Part shown: piece after piece, positions 23,276 to 36,300 of the stretch
Layout: each line of letters opens with the position of its first letter
Numbering within the stretch: the stretch's first letter is position 1
Origin: Schizochytrium sp. TIO01
Taxonomy: Eukaryota; Sar; Bigyra; Thraustochytrida; Thraustochytriidae
Assembly: GCA_004764695.1 (NCBI GenBank)
Contig: SMSO01000032.1
Location: 1,882,501 to 1,946,500, forward strand
DNA: 64,000 bases
Direction of reading: 5' to 3'
Made by a program: the position numbers and the translations under genes
The notes under the pieces: generated by a model
Database searches by the model: none
What the model saw: only the letters and a program-made list of their open reading frames with translations
What the model was told of the DNA's origin: nothing

Positions 23276-25543
23276 TCAGAAAGAATCCGACTTGAGCTTT
23301 TTGACTCCATCAACGTTTTCACCATTCATAGCTTCACTGCTTAGTTTCTTTTTGCTTTCCTTGGCCTCAGCACTTATATCTAAAGATTTGCGTTTCAAAA
23401 TATTCGTAAGACCCTCTGGGACAACCACGGGCGAACTTGAAATTTTCTTGGCAGAAATTTCATCTTTGACAGGTATTGGTGAAGATGAATTTGACTCAAG
23501 TCGAGGTTCTGGTGTCGCAGCGCGTTTCGATACCGCTTCCTCACGACTTTTATTGAGCGAAGTTCGCAAAGGGTCTACTCGACGAAGCGGCGGAAGCGCT
23601 AATCCTCGGCTGCAGTCTAGCATCGAACGAACCACAAGTGAGAAGTTGGCTGCATTGCGCTCAATCTTCTCTTGCTCCGCCCGAAATTTAGCACAGTCAG
23701 GACCAACCACAACGAAGCGCTTAAACCCCCAATGCGAACGACCAACAAACTCAACATGATCTTGTAAAATCTTGAGTAGACTCTTTGGAAGGCTTTCACG
23801 ATCTTCATTGCTATATCCCGGTCGGCAATCAGACACAAGTTTTCTAACTGAAGCGCGATATTGCTTTGGTGTAAGTCCATGATATTTTGTTCTCTTCATA
23901 AAGTGAAAGAGAAAACCCTTTTCAATGATATCTGTTGTGAAAACAATGTTCTCTGGTGTGGATTTCTCATAATTTACTGAAAAAGCAGTCAACACTTCTA
24001 CATTTAGCCAGCGCGGAGGTAGCGGTGCAGCATGACGCTCGCTTGGTAAGCTGCTGCCGTCAACACTAGACGTTGAAGAGTTAGACCTCATTGAAAAGTC
24101 AAGTCCAGCTTGACCGGGTCCCACCATCGCGAGACCCGACGGGAGGAATATTTCAGAGGTAGAAAATGGTTGCTGATGCTGGCTTGATTGCTGCTGAAAC
24201 ATTTGCTGTTGTAATTGAAGCTGTTGCAAGTAAATTTGCGCATCAGCTCCATTCATAGCAAGTTGCTGGGGGGCACTCACTATTGCCTGAGGTGCGTTCA
24301 GCTGTTGGGACGAGATCCACGATTGCCATGCAGATATCTGTTGCTGGCCCATAGGCCATGAACTTATGAAGTTTCCTTGCACTACCGGCAATAACCCTTG
24401 CTGACTTTGCATTGGTATGACCTGAATCTGCTGTTGTTGTTGTTGTTGCTGCTGCTGTTGCTGTTGTTGTTGCTGCTGCTGGAGGTTTTGAGCATGATTC
24501 ATAAAATCTTGCAATGCTTGTAAATCAGCAGGTTGTTGCATTCCTAGCATCGATGCGTATGCCTCCCAGTTGTTTCTTGCTTGCTGCATCTGTTGTTGTT
24601 GCTGCTGCTGCTGCTGCTGCGGAATCGTGTGCATTGATTTCTGAGAGGTTTGGTTCATATCTTTAGACGGATTCTGAGTTGATGCAGCAAGTCTAAAGTC
24701 AGTTTGCATTGTCAAATTACCACAGTTTAATTTATTTTGATAGCTCTGGTCTGAGCCTTGTCGAGCTAGTTCCTCACGTTTTTGAAGAATTTGCATCTGT
24801 TGTTCTTGCAACAGTCTACGCTCTTCATTTTGAGATGAAGGATTAGGCATGGACACTTGTCCATTCTGGAATTTAAGCCACTCACTAAGCAAACGCTTGT
24901 CAACGAGATCGGGAAGCACAGTCTGAATGTTTTGCGGCATAGCAGTCATATTCTGATTGAGAGTTGGTGGGCTAGACTGAGAAGGGCCATCCTCATTTCG
25001 CTTTGGTTCTTGACGCTGGGCGTGCTTTTGTGACTGGCGAGAAGGGGATTCTGACTGACTGATGAAGAACCGAGGCGAGGTCTCACGGTAGTTCTGATTC
25101 TGGTTATGATTCTGCCCTGATATGCTTTTGACGCCTTGTTCTTCCTTCGTGGGTATTTTTTCACGAATAGTGGATGCGGAAGAATTGACAGCAGGCTTTG
25201 AAGCGGCAACTTGACGCAAGAGTTGAAGAAATTGACTGTGCTGTGTATTTGAGGTAGCTAAGAGCTCCTTCTCAGGAGATTTAGGGCTGGAGTCATTGCT
25301 TTGAGATGTCTGATTGACGTGTTGAATAGTATCCTTCGCGGCATATCCTTCGTCCTTTTCCGATGGCAAGCTCTTGCGCGAGAGTTGCGCAAGTTCCGAC
25401 TTTGAATGTGGGCCAAAAACGCTGGTTTGCATCATATTTTTTGGTAAGAGAGGCTGACCTTGCGAGCTGCCATCACCCGTCTGTCGTAGCTGCTGGCCTT
25501 TTAATGAGTTGATGAGATGATCGACCCATGCTGTGCTCTGCAT
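23276..25543 (-). CDS. Q-rich protein, unknown function
   Basis: The 755-residue protein is dominated by Q, S, N and P up to about residue 500. It has poly-Q tracts at 309-318 and 355-372, encoded by mixed CAG/CAA codons, and further Q-rich stretches to about 470. The C-terminal third is different: residues about 520-640 look like a folded domain (FLFHFMKRTKYHGLTPKQY, then KSLLKILQDHVEF, then SHWGFKRFVVVGPDC) that I cannot assign. The extreme C-terminus is K/S/E-rich with a basic NILKRKSLDI patch that could be a nuclear signal. An in-frame TAG lies six codons before the ATG, supporting this start. The composition suggests a transcription co-regulator or RNA-granule protein, but that is inference. 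No intron is needed. Confidence 0.85.
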   Translation of the reverse strand: MQSTAWVDHLINSLKGQQLRQTGDGSSQGQPLLPKNMMQTSVFGPHSKSELAQLSRKSLPSEKDEGYAAKDTIQHVNQTSQSNDSSPKSPEKELLATSNTQHSQFLQLLRQVAASKPAVNSSASTIREKIPTKEEQGVKSISGQNHNQNQNYRETSPRFFISQSESPSRQSQKHAQRQEPKRNEDGPSQSSPPTLNQNMTAMPQNIQTVLPDLVDKRLLSEWLKFQNGQVSMPNPSSQNEERRLLQEQQMQILQKREELARQGSDQSYQNKLNCGNLTMQTDFRLAASTQNPSKDMNQTSQKSMHTIPQQQQQQQQQQMQQARNNWEAYASMLGMQQPADLQALQDFMNHAQNLQQQQQQQQQQQQQQQQQQIQVIPMQSQQGLLPVVQGNFISSWPMGQQQISAWQSWISSQQLNAPQAIVSAPQQLAMNGADAQIYLQQLQLQQQMFQQQSSQHQQPFSTSEIFLPSGLAMVGPGQAGLDFSMRSNSSTSSVDGSSLPSERHAAPLPPRWLNVEVLTAFSVNYEKSTPENIVFTTDIIEKGFLFHFMKRTKYHGLTPKQYRASVRKLVSDCRPGYSNEDRESLPKSLLKILQDHVEFVGRSHWGFKRFVVVGPDCAKFRAEQEKIERNAANFSLVVRSMLDCSRGLALPPLRRVDPLRTSLNKSREEAVSKRAATPEPRLESNSSSPIPVKDEISAKKISSSPVVVPEGLTNILKRKSLDISAEAKESKKKLSSEAMNGENVDGVKKLKSDSF

Positions 25544-26549
25544 TTTCTCCGGCGTAATCTATTGTCGAAAGCTTGCTGGCCGGTTGGCAAAACTCTTCGA
25601 TTACTGATTTGTTGGCCTGCACAAATTTCACGAGATGTTAACTAGTATGCCTTCAAGAGTCGGATAGCGTACCTAGGAGTTGGGTGCTTGTTTGTATAGC
25701 TTCGCTCAAGTATTAAACAGACCCTTGGACTCCTCAATTCCGATTTGCTTCCAAGCAGCAATCACGTTTAGGGAGTCTCGATGAAGCAGGTTGGATAGCT
25801 CGTATACGTTTCTCTTCGTGCTGGAGGAAACGTTTGTTAGGGCTCAGATGCCATCGACCGCGCACCGTCGAGGAGTCTTGAAGACTTTTTTGCGCAAGTC
25901 AATATTTCAATACTGCCGGTCGCACGTAAAAGTAGAAACAAATGAAATATATTTGAGAGGGTATATAGTTCAATTAAAAGCTGCCACGACTTGTAGCATA
26001 GGTGATTGCTGCGTTGTGCTTTGTAATTGCCACCCTGGATCACTGTTTTGAATTTCACTAGGTTATCGATTTTTGATTTCGATTTCGATTTCGTTTTTTT
26101 TTTTTTTTTTTTTTTAAGGTGAGACGACAGTTTTTATTTAAATAATAATTTTTAAAACCAGAAACAAAAGTCGTGCTCCTGGACATACAAACTCACAGAC
26201 TCTTTTTTTTTTTTCGAACCCGGGAAGAAGTAGTTTGTTTTCTAATCGTTCACTTTTTTTCCTTTAAAATATATATACCAATCATTCAAACAAAACTCTT
26301 CTAAAGATCATAAACAAGAAAAAAAAAAAAAAAAAAAAAAACTATGCAAAACATTCGGTTGAGGAAAGCACTAGCTGGCGTTGTATCAATCTTGATTCGA
26401 AACGTAAATCAAAAGTGATTGAGGTGGCCTACAAGCCTCACATTGCAAGCCTGCTGGCCTAAGGTGATCATGCGAGGGCTCGAAATGTGGCGGTCGACCT
26501 TATCGCCGTTACAGAAAGGAAAACCAGCTCAAGGAAAACCAGCTCAAGG

Positions 26550-26614
26550 AAACAAACAAACAAACAAACAAACAAACAAACAAACAAACAAACAAACAAA
26601 CAAACAAACAAACA
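26550..26614. repeat. (AAAC)n array, about 16 copies
   Basis: Same unit as the TTTG arrays at 828 and 53753 but on the opposite strand. It is followed by imperfect AAAC-rich sequence to about 26670. Confidence 0.95.
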
Positions 26615-27534
26615 ATTTCAAACAAACAATTGCAAACAATTACAAACAAACAAACAATTACAAACAAACAACTCACTCCACGTCCAGGGCGCTGGATATG
26701 ACACTCCAAAAGTCTGTCAGTGACTGATTCGTTTTGCCTGTCTAACTCACCTCCCTGCCAACTTACAACTCCATCCCCGACTCTCTCTCCCTCTCTCTCT
26801 CTCTCTCCCTCTGCCTCCAACGCCCAAGAAGTTCCTACCTGATTACCTACCCACTCAAACAAACAAATGCTGTGGCCCTCGCCTAAGCAGCTAAGCCTGT
26901 TCTGCTCACTGGCAGCTTTTGATCGTTGCGTCCGTCTGAATCTGCCAAATCTGCCAATCTCCTGAGTCGCACTTGTTCTACAGGTACACGCGCCTCGTTA
27001 TTGCGATAGTACTACCCCACCTTCGCTTGGCGGCTACCTAGATAATGCGGGCAGTGCCACTAACTGAGTCTGCACTGCTGCCTGAGAGGACTTGATGGTA
27101 ATGAAACAACCAAGCAAGACGCGAAGAAGCAAAGCTCAAAGAAACAAGCACAGCGAGACTGCGAAGAGCAAGCGAAACAGAAGTAAGGACTTAGGAGTCC
27201 CCATTTTCAAAGCGTTCAATTTCTTTTAATATTTTTATTTTTATTTTTAAAGTAAATATGAAAAAGTCAACTTAAATCATAACTGGGCGTTGGAATTCCC
27301 TGCTGTTAGGCAATGTTTTGCAACACTAACAAAGAAGAAAGGTTGGCGCCAGGAGCAGCCAGGGTAGGTGCGCTACTCCCCAGGTCTTCCAGTCAGACTA
27401 AAACCCTTCAAGTTCTATGCTTGCTTGCTTGCTTCTAGCTAGCTTTGACGTTTAAGAAACACAAAGTTTTGCTATCGCGCTTTCTTCTCCGAGTCCTTTC
27501 GCACACCCTACGCGAAGCCTCTTGTCTTGATATG

Positions 27535-27589
27535 CAAGTTCAAGTTCAAGTTCAAGTTTAAGTTCTAGTTCAAGTTCAAGTCCAAGTTA
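27535..27589. repeat. CAAGTT hexanucleotide repeat
   Basis: About nine imperfect CAAGTT units. Similar CAAGTT/AACTTG words occur as near-palindromes at 8500-8545. Confidence 0.85.
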
Positions 27590-27851
27590 GTTCAATTCTG
27601 CGACCTACGCTCTCCCTCACGTCGGCACTTTGAGACATCTGCTCCGCTCAGTTCTGCTGGCAGGACAAAACGAACGGCCCGTTCCATGTCAGGCTCAACT
27701 ATGAAATTACTTACTTCTCATTCACTCCCTGCTTCTGCGAGGAGTGACTTTTTATTTCATTACATCCACATTCCCGCAAACACATCGCCCTTCTGCTACT
27801 TCTTCTTCCTCCTCAGGCCCCAATTTCTTCGTACCCATCAAGTCTGTCAGT

Positions 27852-27982
<131 letters not shown>

Positions 27983-28303
27983 GCATACAAATAGATCCCC
28001 GGCTAATAAGCTCTTCGCTGAGTAGTTGGGTTAGTTGCCGAATTTGATCTCCAGTCGGGGCCCGCATTGTTCCCAGTCGCCAATCCCTCGATGCCGATCC
28101 ATCCGTGGTCCATGATTCATCCTGTTGAGGGCCTTATCGCGAGGCAGACTGACCCTCCACCGGCTCCTCCACACCTCGCTTGCTAGCCAGTCGGAGGCGC
28201 CGCCATGACATCTGTTCTGCTTCCTGCTGCTGGGAACGATTTGTTCTTTCTGCCTTTCCTTTGGTTTCCTGTTCTTTTTATTTTCTTCTTCAACTCGAAA
28301 GGT

Positions 28304-28367
28304 ATTCATTCATTCATTCATTCATTCATTCATTGCTTCGTTCATTCATTGCTTCGTTCATTCATTC
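28304..28367. repeat. ATTC tetranucleotide array with GCTTCG interruptions
   Basis: Perfect ATTC units are interrupted twice by the same GCTTCGTTC module. This suggests local duplication of an interrupted unit. Confidence 0.9.
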
Positions 28368-28939
28368 GCTCGTTTGCCTGGTGGCTTTTGCGGGCAGACC
28401 TTATACCGCTTTGTTGTGGAGATCACGCCCTTCGCGATGAAGAATAGGCAGCAAGCAATGCACAGGGCCGACCTGGTACGAGGATTTGATTTGATCTTTG
28501 ATATTGCCGGCCGCTGCTCAAGTAGTCCGTCCTCAGTCAGCTTCGAAAGTTCTTTCTTTCAACTTCGAAAAGAGAAAAGAAAAACAACAACAGAACCAAC
28601 CAAAAAGGAAGAAGAAGGCTTTTCATTTATTTACAACGAAATTGCCAGCTCGAATTCGAGTTGATTGCGCCCCCAACTGTCAAGATTAAGAACCCACCCC
28701 TCCTCAACCGCTTCTTCTTCTTCTTCTTGCCTAACCTTGGAAGGCTCACTCACTCAGACCTGAGGGCTTCTTTGCTTGCTTGTGCCGCAAGCGCGAATTA
28801 GGGCTCGGCTGCGTGGCTCTTCTCTTCTCCGCAATGCCAGAGAGAGCCGCGGCCACGAGGAGTAGAACGCGACGAAGGGCGTAACTCCAGCAAGCGCAAG
28901 TTGGCGAAACCCGCACGAAGGCGGGTACGTTGGAAAGCT

Positions 28940-29009
28940 GAGCAGAGCAGAGCAGAGCAGAGCAGAGCAGAGCAGAGCAGAGCAGAGCAGAGCAGAGCAG
29001 AGCAGAGCA
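28940..29009. repeat. (GAGCA)14 pentanucleotide array
   Basis: Fourteen perfect copies of a 5-bp unit, within a GC-richer patch. Non-coding; minus-strand frames read an artificial LLCSA repeat. Confidence 0.97.
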
Positions 29010-31699
29010 CGCACTGCAAGCGGGCGTTTGAGATGAGTCAGTTGGCGCCTCGGAGCCGTCGCGTTCGAGATTAATTGCGAGGGTGAGATTTATTCATTTA
29101 GCCAGCAAGTTGGAGGTGAGGCAGAACGAAGGCAACGAATCGATTGAGCAGGAGGGATTGAGACAAGAGCTACGGCAGAACCAGCAGCGATTGAGTCCCC
29201 TCGAAATGACAAGGCCGCCAGCATCCTGGTGGCCGCAGTCATTTGCTGCTTAACCCAGGGCCCTCAGTCGGCCAAGAAAGCGAGCTAGCGAGCTGAGGAC
29301 ACGACAGAGACTCGTTCCCTCCCAACAGACCCGGCGAAGCAGTGAAGAATCAAATCAGCAGAGTTCGCGAGTGCACAATCGCAGCCAAATTGGCGAGATC
29401 CAAGTTAGAAGTGGAGTTCTCGTCAGTACTTATGATCTCCATGTTAAAGAATCAGATAAAATAACTCGAAATAAAAATAAAGAGAACGGGCCAGGCCCAG
29501 CAAGCTTGCGAAGATGCGATGAATGAATTGTAGCTTTTCTTTCTGAACGTCCTCGCTTCAGTTGCGAACGGAATAATTATCAACTGCGGAGGAGTCTTTG
29601 CCTCCCTTGCTGATGTCTTTCTTCTTGTGATGAGCTCTCCTCCGTAGTTTTTTGAAGAAATGATATTTGTTATTTGTTTAATATTAAATAAATAAAATAA
29701 AAATTAAGATAAACTTTCTGAATTTTCTGCTTCTCTTTCCACAGTCAGCTGAGGGCTGACTGCTGACTACCCACCCACCCACTTAATCATTGGCTGCCCA
29801 ACGACTGCCTGACCGACCGCCTGACTTTCTGGCCTCAAATCTACCTCGCGAGCACACTCGCCGAAGAACCGTGTTCTTCAACTTGTTCATCCTGTTCTTC
29901 TCGTTTTTATTGCTCTTCTCATCGCAGATCGCTCAGCCGCGTCTCCATCACTGCTTGCTGAGCGAAAGGGTTCTTGAAAAGCTCATGGTACTTCTAAAAC
30001 TATGGAAAGGAAGTGAAGCAGCGAGAAAGGCAGAAAGAAGGAATGCTCTCTCGAAGTAAGCTAGCAGTACGTGTCTTTCATACTAGCTGCAAAGCTGCTT
30101 TTGTTATTTTCGTTAACCTTTCTGGTACCAGCGGTACCACGAAACTGCGAGCCTGTCAAGGCCCCGCCATTGGCTTGAACCAGCGAGCGCTCGTTAGAAA
30201 GGATAAGCCAAATCCTCGCCAGGGCCCAGTACCGACCGGTTCACAGAAGGAAAGCAAGTCACGCGTGAAAAACGAGGTTAAAGCCGGTCGTTTTGAACAC
30301 ATGCATGCTCTCGCATGCACTAAGTCGAAGGAGCAAACGGAAAACTCCGCATTCTTGATTTTGATCACGATGAGGGAAATGAAGAAATGTTCCTGCAACA
30401 CCTGTCCAGTTTAGAAATAAAAGCATTTATTCCAAAAAAACTAAAAAAAACTAAACTTAAAAAGAATAAAAAATTAGCCTACATAGTTATTTTTTGTTTT
30501 GTTTAATAAACATGTTTTATTATAGTGTATTATATAAGATAACGCAACTATATTATTTTATTTATATGCCTATGTAAGCCTATATATATAATGTAAATAT
30601 TTAAATGTTGTCTTTAAAGGTTTTAATTCTAAGTTTTTCAAAAATCATAAAAATGTCTTGCGGGAGACGTCCATCAGTCTGCTAGGAAGGGGAACGCAAC
30701 GCTGGAGTTCGACCCTCCGGTCACATCATGGGGAGCAATAATGTCCTAGAAATGCGACAAAACCGTGTCAAGGAATAGTTTAAAGTTTAATGTTGTCGCG
30801 ATGAATCATGGAGCCAGGACTGTAATCTTTTGGTGCTCAAGAGGTGTAATCTATTCGTTGCGGAATCACAGGCAAGTTTGAGTCCAGGACTCTGCATGGT
30901 ACGGGAAGAATGTCCTCACAAGACAATCACCTATAAGTCTACCAGATAACTGGTGCGTCTCAACGGTGCAATCTATCGCGGAGAGCTGTACATATACAAA
31001 TAACGACTCTATTATAATCTTCGCAATTCCCCGTAGTGAATGTGCCTGTACTGCATACTTACATTTGGAATGGACACTGGCGTGCTGTGCCGATCTGTCA
31101 TCTCTCGTTTTCGATGCTCCCCGTCTCTGATCTCTCTCATCTCTCAGTAAGCCTGTTGAGACTGTGTGAAAAGCACACAACTGCTTTTCTGACGCAAATA
31201 TTGTCTCGTGCGCATCAACTTTCTGGTTAGAACATAGCCGTTACGTACAAGTTGGTGTGCTTCCAGAGCGGTTTGCTGAGCAGGACGTGCAGTATCAATC
31301 ACAGTTATCTGCGGCCGGAATTGAGTGCTAGCTTTTGAAAGAAGTACCTCGAACCAACTATGCAGAACCGCGTGGTGGATAGTATAGGTAGATTAGCGAC
31401 GTGGCTCTAGATCCTTTGTTGAACGAGCATCCAGAGAATAGGAAAAATAGAGCACTTACTGACCAGAGAAAGGTCCAGCCTGATTCTGAGATTTACATAG
31501 TCAGGTCTTATTCGAATAGCTGCAAAACCGAGTGCGAGGAATTAAATAATACAGAACGAATTGCCCCAAAACTTTCCTTGGTAGGTAGTACCTACTCACT
31601 TAGATTCAAAACATTTCATTTATTTCATCTTATTTTATTTCATTTTTTCAATTTGCAAAAATAAAATAAAATTAAAATTAAAATAATTTGGCAAAAAAG

Positions 31700-31736
<37 letters not shown>

Positions 31737-32319
31737 AGGAAAAGGGAGGAAAAGGGAGGAAAAGTGAAAGTTCTAACGGGTTCTCTTGGTGCGCCAAGTT
31801 GGACGCCAGGCTCTTTCATCAGTATCCTTTTCAGTAGTATTGGCTTTTCTTTTAGACATGATATAGTAAATTTTGGATCTACTGTGTTCTTCATGCACGC
31901 TCATCTTTTACAAGTGAACTGGGGCCATTCTTTCGTGTGGAGATGGGTTAATTTTGTTAATCATGAATGTTGAGTGCTCTTCAAGATGTGATTAGAGATC
32001 AGTGCCAGTAGAAGTACCTAGGTATCTGACATGAAAGATGGAATTGGAAGCCAAACACTTACTGGTAAGCTTTCTTTACCTTGCTTGATGTTGAAGGTAG
32101 GGGAAAGTCGATGCTCGAAGTACCCAAAAGAAAACAAGGTAGCAGTATATACCTGCCATGGTACAGTAAGCTGGTGAATGAAATTGTGTAAGTTCTGAAA
32201 GTAAGAGTGGTTTAAGATGACAATCTCTTCTTTCTACTATTTCCTTACCTAGTAGGTGGTAGTAGGTGGATTTTGCTTTTATTATTGTTGTTGTTATTGT
32301 TGTTGTTGTTGCTATTGTT

Positions 32320-33385
32320 ATTGTTATTTTTTAGATTTTTTACCTCGTAGAAACTTTGCTGAAAACATTTACGACAGGATTTCAGGAGTCGGCCATTCCA
32401 TGTCGCTAAGAACACATCGAACAGCTTTGAGCTTACGAATCATGGTTTCGTAGATTACTTAGTTACTCCTTTTTAATTACCTGCTGCTTGAAGCCAAATA
32501 ATCTCAACATTGAAATGTTCAGGTAGCAATAAACCCACGATGAATGCAACGAGGCTTTTGGGGAACCAGAAAGAGGGTGCACTAATAAACACATGGTCCT
32601 TGAAAATTGTTAGAATATCATTTATGGTAGGGCCGTGCCCATAGTGGATAAAACTTAAGGAAATCGATTGTCCCCTCTGTACGAGAGGATAGAATATACC
32701 AGTTTGCAAAATACCCCTAGGCTTTCGCCACGTAGGTATTTTCCCGAACCTTTCCCGAATATATTGGTAGCCTTGGTGCGTTTTCCAGGTGGCGCGTTGT
32801 ACTCAATCCTTGAATAGTTTGAGGGATGCCAACCCACCGTCCCGGGACGGCCTAGGCACTGCGCATATTCCACAACATAGGAAGATTCCAGGTGGTACAA
32901 GATTTCGTATACGGAAAATATCAGAAATCTTTTGATCAATGTCCTGTGTTCCTTGGGAAACTTTGGAATAGTCGGCAATAAAAACCACCCCTGCGATTGA
33001 TTGGTCGTAGCATGCGAGATCAAGCAGGCCTACCTATACTCTGAAGAAACTCTTCCCCGGAAAGTGTTGCCTTAATAGCTTGATTTAAAGAGACTTTATT
33101 GAAGATGGAAGCATCACGCAAAATGCGTTGATGATTTTGATTGGAACGAGGTTTGTCGCTATATTCTTGAGCGACTGTTGCCAATTTAATTTTGCATCTT
33201 ATGTAGTAAGAATGAATTTTTATACTTTGAAAATTTTGGCCCCAACTAATTGAATTTCCATGGTCAGGCACGCGTAGATCACCACTGACTTGACTTGAAT
33301 GCAGTATTACAATAGTCAAAACCCTGCTTTTGCAATAACGTATCCGCCATTTGGTACGCAACATCCCGCATGGCGTGGCGTTAAA
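32320..33385 (-). mobile_element. Decayed Ty1/copia reverse transcriptase-RNase H
   Basis: Successive minus-strand frames broken by frameshifts follow the order of a copia-type RT. DTLLQKQGFDYCNTAF (about 33347-33297) matches the usual Q-K-Q-G-x-D-Y-x-x-T-F block. SLNQAIKATLSGEEFLQSIG (33091-33032) matches the SLYGLKQAxRxW...FLxSxGF block. VVFIADYSKVSQG and then FRIRNLVPPGIFL with SRDGG (32990-32810) match the Y-x-D-D-like strand and the FxIRDLGPxxxFLG block. KAVRCVLSDMEWPTPE (32443-32369) matches the RNase H end (WLRxLLxDLG). The YVDD core, RNase H residues and frame are lost, so it is inactive. LTRs, integrase and gag are not identified. The family call rests on motif order rather than on a search. 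Confidence 0.6.
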
Positions 33386-36300
33386 AGACTCTCGTCACAT
33401 TCGTGCTGGTGTAGATGGCGACATAACAGACTATACAATTTAAAGTTAGGGCGACATTCTGATGTTGCTTTCTAATAAAGCAGTGAGCTTTTTTGTTTTT
33501 TCCAATGAGGATGTTTAAAAACAAAAGAGTATTTGCGTTTCATTTACTTTCCTTATTCTCAGCAAGGAAACCAAATACCAATTTTTAAAATTGAGGATTC
33601 TGTCAGTCCGTAGCTCTAACGACCTGACTTGCTTTGAGTTTTATTTTCAGTAATATGAATGGCAGATTGTGAGGCCTCGTTTTTATTTGTTTGATTCGTT
33701 TTGAATCCGTAATTGAATGGCATCACGCCGCACAGCACAACATATCTCATTATCTCTACTTGGACAAGCATTAAAGGAAATATGCCGACAAAGCAATTAG
33801 TGTGCGGTTTCTTTTTTCTTCCATGGACTCATTTCGAGGGAGATAGAGTGTGGGTGGGTTCAACCTCTTGAATCCTTTTCAGAATTATTGAAACAAGGAA
33901 ATTTTACAGCACATTAGACTCAGTCCAAAAAATGGTAAGAAACTCGGCTCTAGCATATTGATCACCTCGTACTTTTTTGCATCATATGGTAGCTTTTCGC
34001 TACTGTGCGACACGCCTGTTTGATCCTTCTTCTTGTTACCAAGGTATTCTCTTCTTCTCTTATTTTATTTTTTTGCAAGCACCAACGGAACTCTCTAGTG
34101 GTTCATTCACTATTGGCATGTTCAACACCCTATTTTCGCATTTAAACTGTTGCGAAGCTCAACCCTAATTTGACGACATGTTTTGTGTTAACTAACAACA
34201 ACGGTAGTGTTTGTTTCCGTTCTTCTGCTTAAATCAGCACAATAACTGCTTGCTTACCAACCCAAACTTAATGGCAAGGCAGGAGTCGCCACCTGGCAAT
34301 GCTGGGTTCGTTTTTGTCCCAAAGACGCAAATTGTATTTCATTTGCAACCAAACTTCTTCTGGAAGTATGGTGGAAGTAGTCCAAACTCAAAATATCAGT
34401 TGCGACCACGCCGACGTATTTTGTTTTTCGTTGATGTGGGGAAGAGGTAGAGAATAGAATTCGATAGAACTGGCGGCTCGATTTTGAGCGACCCCACCAA
34501 TAAAGGGTGCAAAGGAAGTAAAGATGGATTCAGTTGCACAGTAAGCTTATTTATTAGTAGTCCAACAGCCCGTGATTTGAACCTCGAAACAAACTTGTGT
34601 AAAAGTGACATACAAACGTTGACTGCTTAAGGTTTCATAGTAGCATAATACTAAATTTTTTAATTTTTTTTTCTCACTAAGCACTCTTTCTATTCTCCCT
34701 AGAGCACCTAAAATTTTGAAGTAACGGTTCTATCGGAATAAGCAAGTGCCGACTATGTTGGTCCAACCGCTAGCACTATGCTGTTAAAGGCTAGTTGGGG
34801 CAGCCCTTTTTGTGTTTGAGAGACAATAGTGCTATAAACAGTATTGCCTATCGTCTATTGGCCACAGAGAAAACACTATTAAGGGCATTTATTTTATTTT
34901 ATGAAACCGCCTGACAATTCGTGTCAGGACAAATTTTGTTTTGGCTGGATCAACCTCGTTCACTGTACTTTCCATGAGATAATATTGGCCCTCTTGTATC
35001 TCATTTTCCCATCACTCAATACATACACACGCACCCACCACTTTCGGTGATGCATAACTTTGGATCTCAATTTACAAGGACAGTTCGTCTGTTGACAAAT
35101 CTACCCCAGCAGCAACAACGATAGCAACAATAACAACAGTAGCAAGATTGCAAAACATTGCTGTCGATTTTCAAGAGCAGAAAGTGAAAATGATCCAGGG
35201 TAAGATGAATAAGGAGAATGTGTAGAATGGGCTGGCCTGCATTACGAATGACGATGGTGCGTCAAACAGTTCATTTTTCTTTTCTTTTTCTCTCATTCTT
35301 GCCGGAAAAAACAAAATAACAAAAATTCAAATCCAAAACCTTCGAAAACCCACCAACTTCAACGGGGGGTTTTCTTTTAGTGTTTGCGGAAGAGAATCAT
35401 TGAGAGTGCTCATCAACTCCAATATAAGTTTCATCTCTCAATTGGTTTGTTGACAGATGCAAACTGCAAAACCTCCGATTCCGCTTCATACAAACTTTTG
35501 TTAGCCCACCCACAGGGATAGGAAGGCAACGGCCACGTCACTTATGCGATGTGATCGAACTGGGGTATAGCTGGATCAAGATTCAATGTATGTCTGTGAT
35601 CCTCTAATCATTGAACTCAAGAAAAATATAGGCAGTGTGGAATGAGGAAGAACTTTAATCGTGTATGCATATCTGTATATATTTGGTGATGTAGAGCTTA
35701 GACTATGCGTAAAGATAAACGACAACATATCGAACATGCTTATAATTTATAAAGTCAAGATATGCTTCTTTGAACCACACAAAATTAAAGAACCCGCATC
35801 GACCTACATGAACTTGCATTGGTCTAGAAGCAAACTTGATCTAAGTCCGTATGTCGCGTATCTATCGTTTGCGTCCCAACGAGAAAATTATTTGCTTCAC
35901 CTCTTTCACTTTAGAAATTGAGGTGACATTCTACCATTTGGACTTCCCAATTTTAGTTTAGTTATTGTAACAGCGTTTGCTCGTTCTTTTCGACTTGAGA
36001 AGATTGCTTAATTGCTTAATTGTGCTCAGAACTTGTTCAATGAGTAATTAAGTGCAATTTCGCATCTACAAAGGATATTCCTCACTAAGTAATTAAGTGT
36101 AACTTCATATAAAGGATATGCCTCACTCTAAGGTTGCCAACACCTTTAAATATTAGGCATTGTAGTGCGCCCTAATTGCATAGATGCTAGGCTTGTTCCT
36201 TTATGAAATGGCATCACCTAGAAAGGAGAGCAAATTCGTTCATGTTTTCAGCTCCTCATAACTGCCGATTGCATCTTTAGCTACTCGAATTGAATTTGGC

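Noticed and set aside
30680-30745. tRNA-like T-arm (GGAGTTCGACCCTCC)
   Set aside because: No matching acceptor strand, D-arm or anticodon arm could be found upstream.
33020-33060. Apparent GT-AG intron joining minus-strand frames near 33.03-32.99 kb
   Set aside because: Recognition of a copia RT shows the break is better explained by a small deletion or frameshift in a dead element than by splicing.
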